DNA of 64,000 nucleotides from Clytia hemisphaerica (Eukaryota; Cnidaria; Hydrozoa; Leptothecata; Clytiidae): positions 1,820,400-1,884,399 of the forward strand of contig CACVBU010000743.1 of NCBI GenBank assembly GCA_902728285.1, read 5' to 3'. Under the pieces are notes generated by a model, which did not search any database, was not told the DNA's origin, and saw nothing but the letters and a program-made list of their open reading frames with translations. This document shows positions 55,628-64,000 of this stretch, in pieces. Positions within the stretch are counted from its first letter, which is position 1; every line of letters starts with the position of its first letter. A program made the position numbers and the translations under genes.

Positions 55628-55823
55628 TAAGTGCTCTAAAGTAGGTTCGAAGGGTTGAGTTTTAATGCTAGATTTAAAACTTAGGACCGTCTTAGAATCT
55701 GGGGATCCGAAAGTTCAAAAATAGTATGATAAGGCTCAGAATATAGCCTGGAAATGTGCCAACCCTTCCCAAATTGAAATATTCGATTAAATTAAAGAAA
55801 TCGACTTTCTTGCCGGCACTTTA

Positions 55824-56137
55824 CTCTTAGGTGCCAAATAAACGGGGGGGGGGTTCGAATAAACGGGGGGGGGGGTGGAAAAAATTTTCAAATTAAATAA
55901 ACGGGGGGGACCTAATTACCGGGGGGGTTGGGAAATGGACCTTAAAAAAACCTTAAGAAGGGTCAAAATAGACTAAATTTAGGCTTTTTAGAGTAAAAGA
56001 AGGAACTTTCCTTTTGGTAGCTGGGAATTTTTTTAAAAATTAATAAACGGGGGGGGGGTCCTAATAAGGTCCGGGGGGGTTGGAAAAAAATCGAAAAATT
56101 AACAAGCGGGGGGGGCCGTTTATTTGGCACCTAAGAG
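55824..56137. mobile_element. Poly-G TIR element 3, complete (unit C and right flank)
   Basis: Complete copy with both TIRs (GGTGCCAAATAAACGG and its inverse) and TA flanks. The tandem junction point (after AAACG, 55903) lies about 80 bases into it, which proves that the tandem breakpoints are inside this element. Confidence 0.85.
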
Positions 56138-56319
56138 TAGATCTTGAAAAACGTTAAAATAACCGGATTTCTCAATATATTTCAGCCATGACTGTATGTG
56201 TGAACTATATTTGAGTAGTGTTATCAACGATCAAATCAAAATATCAACTTTGAGCCCGGGGGGGGGGTCGTACTTAGGCAAATGGAGGGTACGGTATGTG
56301 TCGCCTTGAAGGTACCTTT

Positions 56320-56530
56320 TTAGGAATTCCGAAGTCCCGCTAAGGGTTGGAAAAATCAGAGAATCAAATTTCAGTCCCACTAAGGGTTGGGAAAATGAAA
56401 TTTTCAAATTTTTACCCCCCTGAGAGATTGAAATTTGGTCAAAATTGGTCAAATTTGTCCCGCTAAGGGTCGTAAAATTCCAAAATTTTTCCTTATTTTT
56501 CTTTTTAGTCCCGGTAAGGGTCCAAAGTTC
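56320..56530. repeat. Short CTAAGGGTTGG-type repeats
   Basis: GTCCCGCTAAGGGTTGGAAAA and variants recur four to five times with 30-60 base spacing, following a G9 run at about 56257-56268. No gene. The minus-strand frame over it is a by-product. Confidence 0.5.
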
Positions 56531-56800
56531 GAAACTCAGGCGACATTCCCCAGTCAGCTCGGCACCCTAGTACCCCTCAGGCCTTAAACATAATCAAAGA
56601 GCTTGGATTGTCGTCTTGAATACTTTTCTCTGCGCTGATTGAGCGCTGAAAAGAATCGCTATTCGCCCTCACAGGTCAGAATATGATTTCGACATGATTT
56701 TTACAGTAGACGATGGTAAAGCTTCTTACGTTGAGAAGGATCTTTTGTGGATGGTCACAATTTGCAAAAATTTAGCTATTCGGACTATTGCTCATTAACG

Positions 56801-57948
56801 GATTTCAAGTCAACTTTCAACACTTTAGAGTTTTTAAAGCCATTTTCCATTATTCGACAAGCAAATTCCTTGCTCAGTAAAGGATTTCAAGTCATCTTTA
56901 AACACTTTAGAGTTTTTAAAGCCATTTTCCACTATTCGGAAAGCAAATTCATTGCTCAGTAACGGATTTCAAGTCAGCTTTCAACACTTTAGGCTTTTTA
57001 GAGACATTGTCCACTATTTGGCAAACAAGTTCCTTGCTCAGTAACGGATTTCAAGTCAGCTTTCAACACTATATAGTTTGTAAAGCCATTGTCCACTATT
57101 CAGCAAACAAGTTACTTGCTCAGTAACGGATTTCAAGTCAACTTTCAACACTTTAGACTTTTTAGAGTCATTGTCCACTATTCGGCAAGCTAATTCCCTG
57201 CTCAGCAACGGATTTCAAGTCAGCTTTCAACACTTGAGAGTTTGTAAAGCAATTGTCCACTATTCGGCAAACAAGTTCCCTGCTCAGCAACGGATTTCAA
57301 GTCAGCTTTCAACACTTGAGAGTTTTTAGAGCCATTGTCCACTATTCGGCAAACAAGTTCCCTGCTCAGCAACGGATTTCAAGTCAGCTTTCAACACTTG
57401 AGAGTTTTTAGAGCCATTGTCCACTATTCGGCAAACAAGTTCCTTGCTCAGTTACGGATTTCAAGTCAGCTTTCAACACTTTAGACTTTTTAGAGTCATT
57501 GTCCAGTATTCGGCAAGCTAATTCCCTGCTCAGCAACGGATTTCAAGTCAGCTTTCAACACTTGAGAGTTTTTAGAGCTATTGTCCACTATTCGGCAAAC
57601 AAGTTCCTCGCTCAGTAACGGATTTCAAGTCAACTTTCAACACTTTAGACTTTTTAGAGTCACTGTCCACTATTCGGCAAGCTAATTCCCTGCTCAGCAA
57701 CGGATTTCAAGTCAGCTTTCAACACTTGAGAGTTTGTAAAGCCATTGTCCACTATTCGGCAAACAAGTTCCTTGCTCAGTAACGGATTTCAAGTCAGCTT
57801 TCAACACTTTAGAGTTTTTAAAGCCATTGTCCACTATTCGGCAAACAAGTTCCTTGCTCAGTAACGGATTTCAAGTCAGCTTTCAACACTTTAGAGTTTT
57901 CAAAGCCATTGTCCACTATTCGGCAAACAAGTTCCTTGCTCAGTAACG
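56801..57948. repeat. 82-bp satellite, 14 units in perfect register
   Basis: GATTTCAAGTCA begins at 56801, 56883, 56965 and every 82 bases to 57867, with no length change in any unit. Units differ by substitutions at a few sites and fall into two types: CAAGCTAATTCCCTGCTCAGC and CAAACAAGTTCCTTGCTCAGT-like. It is flanked on the right by TCGGCA-containing sequence (58008-58096). No coding frame persists because 82 is not a multiple of 3. Confidence 0.95.
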
Positions 57949-58007
57949 ACCGTATGCTATGTGGCAAGCAAAGTTTTTGCCTAAAATATCGGACATCTGT
58001 TTTGAAA

Positions 58008-58360
58008 CCTCACTGTCGCTATTCGGCAACCGGTCCGTTATTCGGCAGACCTTAAATTTTCGACCGCTAATCGGCAAAATCCGTTAATCGGCGGAACAAT
58101 ATGAACGGGCTACGGGCTTCCAACTAAATTCAAGCTAAAATGGACGGGCTATGGACGGGCTATGGACGGGCTACCACCGGGTTACATCGATTGTAGCCCA
58201 TTTTTCAAAAATGATTAAAAATTAAAAAGTCTCATTTTGCATTGAGTGCACATGCCTCGAACTTCTAATTGCTGACCCAATCTCTTTCCATTTTAACAGT
58301 TACGTCAATGAAAAAACTCTCTTATAGTGATATATGAACAGGCTACGGGCTTCCAACTAG
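58008..58360. repeat. TCGGCA block and GGACGGGCTA repeats
   Basis: 58008-58096 has CTATTCGGCAACC, CCGTTATTCGGCAGA, CTAATCGGCAAAATCC and TTAATCGGCGG. ATGGACGGGCT is repeated three times at about 58139-58172. A 26-bp sequence around GGCTACGGGCTTCCAACTA occurs at 58101-58126 and again at 58334-58359. Confidence 0.6.
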
Positions 58361-58371
58361 CAAGTCACACT

Positions 58372-58674
58372 ATGCCAAAGCGTCAGGTTGGAGATGTTAT
58401 TTATCTTAACTCTGAAGAGTCTAGTGGTGTCGAAACTGAATATGAAAATATCGTATATAACGTCAATGGTTTACCCCACCTTAAACAAAGTAAACTTTAC
58501 AAAGTACAATATGCTCGCATTCTGCCACAATGGATGGTCAAACAGGAGAGTGCAGAAAAAGAGGAAGAAAAGAAACCAAAGAAAAGCCAAAGTGAAGAAT
58601 CAAAAGTTAAAAATCAGGATTTGAAGGACCCATCGACTACAGAGCAAACTTGTAAAAAAGTTTTATTGAAATAA
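58372..58674 (+). CDS. Small unidentified protein, probably a gene fragment
   Basis: 100 codons from ATG 58372 to TAA 58672-58674; AATAAA overlaps the stop. The first 60 residues are compact (VGDVIYLNSEESSG, KQSKLYKVQYARILPQWM); the rest is Lys/Glu-rich and disordered. I do not recognise it. The codon-like composition in the first half suggests real coding descent; it may be the C-terminal fragment of an element or host protein. An upstream in-frame ATG (58327) lies in repeat sequence, so the later start is preferred. Confidence 0.4.
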   Translation: MPKRQVGDVIYLNSEESSGVETEYENIVYNVNGLPHLKQSKLYKVQYARILPQWMVKQESAEKEEEKKPKKSQSEESKVKNQDLKDPSTTEQTCKKVLLK

Positions 58675-59642
58675 AAGATATTTCCACGTTTTAAATCTTA
58701 TTATTTGATTTCTGTTTCCCGAAAGTAAATGTCGTAAATTTCGCGATTTTTCGACCTCGCGAAAGTTTCCGATCGCGAAAATTTGTACGCCTAAAGTATT
58801 TAATAATAGCCTACTCTGATGATATATCAACTAATTCCATTAAGGAAAGAGTTTTTATGAATATTTTTACTTTTATATTTCATTTTAAGAAAAGGTCACT
58901 GCTGATGTCTGAGTAGATTGATCTTTAAGTTCGAATTATATCTTTAGTTGTTGATCGTAAATGCAAGATTTTGGGCAACCCTTTCCTACTTTCTTTCTGT
59001 CAGATGATTCACTTTGCTTATTGGAATTTAGGGGAGCTTGAAAAGGGATAAAAGTTTCTTTGAAACCCCTTCAATGAGAGCAACACTTTAAAGAATTCAT
59101 TTGATACTCTGAATGAACAAAGTCTGCGTTTACCTTTTGGTTCGTTTACCTTTTGGGGAGTATTGAACGCTTTTTATTCTAGTTCAGGGCTCGCGTCACC
59201 GGGGGGGCCATGGCCCCTGCACTTTTTTACAAAGCAAAATAAAAAATTTCTCTTCACCTAATAATTTTTTTTTTCTGTGCGCGTGCTAGTAAAAACGTTA
59301 GAACCTTTCTAAGAGGGGACAGATGGACACTTAAATAAGTCTAATTATACTATTTTGTTTTAAACAACCAAACTTTTCTTTCAGAAAATCAGAACAAAAA
59401 GGAAGCTGTTTTAGCCAAATAAGACAGGTTAAAATCGAAAAGTGGAGGATATTGAAAGTTTATTCTTTTCTTTAATGTTTTGTCATCTTTTATTTTCAGA
59501 TCAAAACATTCAATAGCACTTAAATTAAAAAGTAATTACAATTGTTTCATCAATTATTGAATGATCTTTATCCATGTTTTGATCTTGTCACATTGTTGGA
59601 TTATCATTGGCTTACTGACACAGTAATCAACACGTAATCAAC
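58675..59642. other. Sequence upstream of the Gypsy ORF
   Basis: No gene. The 5' LTR and primer-binding site of the downstream element should lie here, but without the 3' LTR (beyond the window) they cannot be recognised. GGGGGGGCCATGGCCCC occurs at about 59201-59217. Confidence 0.4.
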
Positions 59643-61013
59643 ATGGTTGTGCTCGATTGTCCGCTACCAGGATGTGGTTTCCAGACACCTGATCATGACG
59701 TCATTGGTGCAGCCGCTATCCTCAACCTTCACTCACACACACACATTATGAATCCGGTACCACAAGCTGCTCCACGACCCAGTGCCCCAAAGCTGATCCG
59801 ACCAAAGATTCAGGACAACTCAACGTGTGAGGATTGGAATGCCTTCATTAGACGCTGGGACACCTTCCGCATTGGCTCTGGAATCACCGACCAAGCTGCT
59901 TCCACTCAACTGCTTGAATGTACAACCGAGAAGCTTGGAAATGTCGTCCTACGTGCACACCCAGACTTTACAACAAGGACTCTACAGGACGCGCTTACCA
60001 CACTCAAGTCCATTGCTGTCATCCCAGTTGCTGTTGGCGTTCTTCGCTCAGAGTTAGCTGCCATGAGGCAAGACCCAGATGAGACTTTCCGTACCTTTGC
60101 TGCAAAAGTTCAAGGAAAGGCTGAAACCTGCGAGTTTACAACAGCCTACCGTACAAACTGTGCAAACTGTGAATCTGAGGTCGGTGACGTTTATTACACT
60201 GACGAGGTTATTAGAGATGTTTTGTTAAATGGCATCTCTGACATGGACATACGTCGTGAAGCCCTAAGCACAGAGGGTATACAAACAAAGCCCATAACTG
60301 ACATCATTGGCTTTGTCGAAACTAGAGAGACAGCCCGCAATGCAAACCCTTTGGCATCTGTATCAGCCCTCTCCGAGTATCGTAAATCTACCCGAGATCC
60401 TAATCCCAGAAGACAACAAAGAAACACTCCACCAGCCCCATCTACCTTTGACCAGTCGCTCACTGCCAACTGTCCTGGTTGTGGCAACTCGTTCCATCTT
60501 TACACCAAGAAGGCTCGTGGCTGGAATCGACGACCGTTCAGCAAATGTGAGAGCTGTTGGAGGAAGAGCAATTCATCGAAGCAAAACAACCCTTCGGCCA
60601 ATACCATCTCCATCGTGTCCGACGATTCCCTTGGTCAGATCTCCGCCCTTGAAGTCCCAACACCAACGATCATGAGGAGCAAGAAGCCTGCAATGCAACC
60701 AGACCGTCAACTCTTCAGCAAGAGCAGCTGGCGTAGGGTGAAGGCATCTGCACATCCCAAAGTGACCCTGAAAGTTACCATGGAGTCTCGTCCATCAAAG
60801 TCTATTGATGTTTCTGCTGTTGCCGACACAGGTGCGCAATCAGACCTGTGGTCGTTAAATGACTTTTTGAGGGCAAGTTTTAAGCTTTCTGACCTGTCGC
60901 CTGTATCCATGTCGTTAAACGCTGCCAACAAATCTCCAATTCGAATAGACGGCGCCTTCACTGCTTCGTTTGCTGGACGATCCTTCGACGGGAGAAACGT
61001 CACTTGTCAATGA
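59643..61013 (+). CDS. Gypsy Gag and N-terminal protease
   Basis: 456 codons. Residues 5-35 form a C2H2-like finger (CPLPGCGFQTP ... LHSHTH), unusual at the N-terminus of Gag. Residues 55-260 are helical capsid-like sequence (EDWNAFIRRWDTF, ETFRTFAAKVQGKAETC, IRDVLLNGISDMDIR). A Zn-ribbon-like CPGCGNSFHLYTKK ... CESCW lies near 277-305 instead of a CCHC knuckle. AVADTGAQSDLW (D at about residue 395) is the protease active site. The frame stops 62 residues later, in the middle of the protease fold; the same frame continues past the stop with protease-like sequence. Either a nonsense mutation or a readthrough site. Confidence 0.8.
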   Translation: MVVLDCPLPGCGFQTPDHDVIGAAAILNLHSHTHIMNPVPQAAPRPSAPKLIRPKIQDNSTCEDWNAFIRRWDTFRIGSGITDQAASTQLLECTTEKLGNVVLRAHPDFTTRTLQDALTTLKSIAVIPVAVGVLRSELAAMRQDPDETFRTFAAKVQGKAETCEFTTAYRTNCANCESEVGDVYYTDEVIRDVLLNGISDMDIRREALSTEGIQTKPITDIIGFVETRETARNANPLASVSALSEYRKSTRDPNPRRQQRNTPPAPSTFDQSLTANCPGCGNSFHLYTKKARGWNRRPFSKCESCWRKSNSSKQNNPSANTISIVSDDSLGQISALEVPTPTIMRSKKPAMQPDRQLFSKSSWRRVKASAHPKVTLKVTMESRPSKSIDVSAVADTGAQSDLWSLNDFLRASFKLSDLSPVSMSLNAANKSPIRIDGAFTASFAGRSFDGRNVTCQ

Positions 61014-64000
61014 ACCGTTTACGTCAGCAAAGATGTATCGGAGTTGTACCTATCTTACGACACGATGGTCAACCTTGGCATTGTCAACCATGGCTTCCCG
61101 CAGGTTGGTATGTATTCTGCCAACCCCAGCATTGACCCGGTTGTGCCTTCACCCGATACGGACGTAACTAGCATTTGTGGTGTGACAAAATCTGATGGGT
61201 CGATCTGCCAATGCCCAAAGCGTACCGAAGTCCCAAAACGCCCAACATCGCTTCCATTCCCTTGCGTCCCTGAAAACAACGACAAGATGCGTGACTGGTT
61301 GCTTGATCAATACGGCAGCTCCTCCTTTAACACATGTCCTCACCAACCTCTCCCATCAATGGACGGTCCACCGGTGGAGATACACATGCAGGATAACGCA
61401 GTCCCTGTCGCTCGACACAAGGCAATTCCCGTTCCAGTGCACTGGCAGGAGCAAGTTCACAAGGATTTACTTCGAGACGAGGCACTCGGTGTCATCGAGA
61501 GAGTTCCTATCGGCGAACCGGTTGACTGGTGTCATCGTATGGTCGTGACCCGCAAGCCTGATGGAACACCAAGACGCACCGTTGATCTCTCACCGCTGAA
61601 CAAATGGTGCAAACGCGAAACCCATAACTCTGAAGCTCTGTTCCATATCGCCAGGAGGGTACCCCGCAATACGTGGAAGACCGTCACAGATGCGTGGAAT
61701 GGGTACCACAGCGTTCCGCTCAGAGAATCCGACCGCCATCTGACAACCTTCGTCACCCCTTCTGGACGATTTCGCTATAAAAGAGCACCACAAGGGTTCT
61801 TGTCTTCCGGTGATGGATATAATCGTCGCTTTGAGTCCATCCTAGCCGACTTCCAACACAAAGAAAGAATCGTTGACGACACCTTATTCTATGACACCAG
61901 TCTGGAGGAACACTGGTGGCGATCAATCGACTTCCTCACAACAGTTGGTCGTTCAGGAATCGTGCTCAACCCACAAAAGTTTCAATTCGCTGGCAGAGCC
62001 GTTGACTTTGCTGGATTCCGCATCTCAGATGAGAGAATAGAACCACTCCCAAAATTCTACAATGCCATAGAGAATTTCCCAACGCCCACCAGCACTACTG
62101 ACATCAGAAGTTGGTTTGGCCTCATCAACCAGGTGGGGAATTACGCACAGCTTCGTGAACACGTGGAACCGTTCCGTCCATTTCTCTCTCCAAAACATCC
62201 ATTCAAGTGGACCCCTGAGCTAGATCGAGCCTTCACAGCGTCAAAGAAAGCCATTGTTGAGGCTATTCGATCGGGTGTTGAAATATTCGACCTCCACCTA
62301 CCTACGTGTCTCCGCACGGACTGGTCGAAGCATGGCGTCGGCTACTTTTTACAACAAAAACATTGTGACTGTACAGACGTCAATCCAATCTGCTGTCAGG
62401 ATGGCTGGCGTATTACTTTGGCTGGATCCCGTTTCCTCAAGCCAACTGAGGAACACTACGCACCAATCGAAGGTGAGGCCCTCGCGATCACCTGGGGGCT
62501 TGAACAAACGAAATACTTCACCTTAGGTTGTGATCAATTGACTGTAGCTACCGATCACAAGCCTCTTATTAAAATATATGGTGACAGAACTTTAGATGAA
62601 ATTCACAACACACGACTTTTTCGCCTGAAAGAAAGAAGCTTGCCCTGGTACTTTGGTGTCATTCATGTCCCAGGGAAGACCAATCTTGCCCCTGATGCTA
62701 CATCTCGCCACCCATCACCATCCGACGAGGAGGAGTTACCTGATCACATGCTGCCCGAGTTCATGGTGGCTGCTGCCATCCGCAACAATGCTGAAAAGGT
62801 CACCTCGATCACCTGGGAACGCTTGTCATCCGAAACCCAAAACGATCAGAATCTTGCCCTCGTGTACCAAGCTGTTCTTGCCGGCTTCCCCGATAACTAT
62901 CGTGACCACCCCGCTACGTCATCTTACTGGCAGTACCGTGACAGTCTTCACATTACAGATGGTGTCATCATCTACAATGATCGTGTTGTTGTTCCACAGT
63001 CGCTACGACCTGCAGTCCTTGATGCCCTTCATGCCGCCCACCAGGGAGTATCAACCATGGGTCTGCGTGCACGTTCCATCGTCTTCTGGCCAGGGATGAC
63101 TTATGACATTGAGCATCGGAGACAAGCCTGCCAAGAGTGTATCCGTAATGCACCATCCCAGCCCTCCCTACCTACCTCGCCAGCCTCACCACCAACAACT
63201 CCATTCGAACAAAGCTATGCCGACTTCTTCGACTGCGTTGGACAGCACTACCTCGTAGTTGGCGATCGCCTGTCTGGCTGGTCAGATGTCTTCCAAGCCC
63301 CAAAAGGATCACCACAAGCTGGATCTGAAGGACTCATCACGTGTCTACGAAACTACTTTGCCCGATTCGGTGTACCAGAGGAAATGTCAAGTGATGGTGG
63401 CCCTGAATTCACGTCTGGATTGACTCAAGACTTCTTGGAGCGCTGGGGTGTCAGACACAGACTCTCATCAGCCTACAATCCCCAATCCAACGGTCGAGCT
63501 GAGGTTGCGGTCAAGTCTGCCAAGAGGTTGCTTCGTTCGAACACTGGTCCTTCCGGAACGCTTGATACTGACCGCTTTTTGAGGGCAATGATGCAACTGC
63601 GTAACACACCTGACCCTGATTGTCAACTTTCACCTGCGGAGATAGTATTTGGTCGTCCCATCCGTGACGCGTTCGCATTCATCAATCGCCTTGAGAAATT
63701 CAGCAACGAACATGTCCGTCCTATCTGGCGCGAAGCTTGGCAACAAAAAGAGGAAGCCCTACGTCACAGATTCCATCATGCTGCTGAAGAGCGGAACCAC
63801 CACTCTCGCATGCTCCGCGACCTCCGCCTCGGTGACAGATGCTACATCCAGAACCAGACTGGTAACAACCCCAAACAATGGGACCGATCCGGCACAATCA
63901 AAGAGCTCCATGGACACGACAGCTACACGGTTAAAGTTGATGGCACCGGTCGTCTAACCCGTCGCAACCGGCGCTACCTTCAACGCTTCGAGCCTGCCTC
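61014..64000 (+). CDS. Gypsy Pol: protease end, RT, RNase H, integrase (partial)
   Basis: 995 codons, open to the window edge, in the same frame as Gag. It starts with the protease remainder (YLSYDTMVNLGIV). RT: RRTVDLSPLNKW, VTDAWNGYHSVPL, APQGFLSSGDGYNRRF, ERIVDDTLFYD (Asp pair about 61873). RNase H: CLRTDWSKHGVGYFLQQ, EGEALAITWGLEQ, VATDHKPL, then GKTNLAPDATSRHP. Integrase: HAAHQGVSTMG ... CQECIRN (zinc domain, about 63030-63150), YADFFDCVG, SSDGGPEFTSGL and NPQSNGRAEVAVKSA (D, D, E). The C-terminal part has LGDRCYIQNQTG and a GPY-like region (WDRSGTIKELHGHDSYTVKV). All catalytic residues are present. The stop and the 3' LTR lie beyond 64000. Confidence 0.9.

Larger units (their letters stand above)
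48607..55903 (+). repeat. Tandem unit C (7297 bp)
   Basis: The most complete unit: it keeps every segment that A or B lacks. Beyond 55903 the poly-G element continues uninterrupted to its own right end at 56137, showing that C is joined to the original right flank. It contains the longest G run in the window (22 G, 48535-48556, is just before its start in B). Confidence 0.95.
59643..64000 (+). mobile_element. Ty3/Gypsy retrotransposon, nearly intact, cut by window end
   Basis: One frame carries Gag, protease, RT, RNase H and integrase in Ty3/Gypsy order from 59643 to the last base, broken only by TGA at 61011-61013. The stretch is clearly richer in G+C than its surroundings and has no frameshifts, in contrast to every other element here, so it is probably a recent insertion. 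LTRs are not visible in the window. No env-like frame is seen. Confidence 0.9.

Noticed and set aside
56801..57948. CRISPR-like regular repeat array
   Set aside because: Units are contiguous 82-bp repeats without spacers, in an intron-containing eukaryotic context; it is a satellite.
1..64000. tRNA or rRNA genes
   Set aside because: No cloverleaf with A/B box words nor rRNA-like block was recognised by eye; a covariance search would be needed to exclude them fully.

Overview
The window reads as AT-rich, intron-containing metazoan DNA that is almost entirely mobile elements and their remains. Coding stretches are split by GT-AG introns. The element content (BEL/Pao, Ty3/Gypsy, a Penelope-like RT, several non-LTR retrotransposons, a Tc1-like transposase, a Gypsy-integrase-type DNA transposon gene, many short TIR elements) suggests an aquatic invertebrate, perhaps a cnidarian or similar; the species cannot be fixed from the sequence. 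No tRNA, rRNA, CRISPR array or ordinary single-copy host gene was recognised.

Layout. 1-194: tail of a non-LTR RT. 1729-6980: a decayed BEL/Pao retrotransposon with a probable 3' LTR. 7602-9242: a 64-bp-TIR element carrying a nested 861-bp element with a perfect 9-bp target duplication. 9.7-11.8 kb: unidentified exon-like fragments. 12.8-13.8 kb: Tc1-like transposase. 13.96-15.2 kb (minus): remnant of an HUH/SF3-helicase Rep (parvovirus NS1-like). 15.5-19.3 kb: three non-LTR fragments, one containing a 76-bp inverted duplication. 19.9-20.9 kb: Penelope-like RT. 21.5-24.2 kb: Harbinger-like TIR element with a nested foldback, then GTTCGAT-rich repeats.

25.5-39.0 kb holds the main object: one long multi-exon gene on the plus strand, read in order as a Gypsy/Ginger-type (KRBA2-like) integrase, a CXC cysteine cluster, a USP-type deubiquitinase-like domain, an Ulp1/SENP-type protease with His-Asp-Gln-Cys, and a PHD-like finger. 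It carries many single-base frameshifts. Its 3' exons lie in a 6.2-7.3 kb segment present three times in direct tandem (35535-42437, 42438-48606, 48607-55903). Each unit also holds a foldback element, a mariner-like MITE with a nested 9-bp-TSD MITE, and poly-G TIR elements. The tandem junctions fall inside a poly-G element.

After this come CTAAGGGTTGG-type repeats, an indel-free 82-bp satellite (14 units, 56801-57948), a small unidentified ORF (58372-58674), and a Ty3/Gypsy retrotransposon (59643 to the window end). Its gag-protease-RT-RNase H-integrase frame is open to the window edge apart from one in-frame TGA. It is the youngest-looking autonomous element here.

The genes do not form a host pathway. 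The window is a nest of elements, and the most interesting unit is the integrase gene that appears to carry both ubiquitin- and SUMO-directed protease domains plus a chromatin-reader-like finger.
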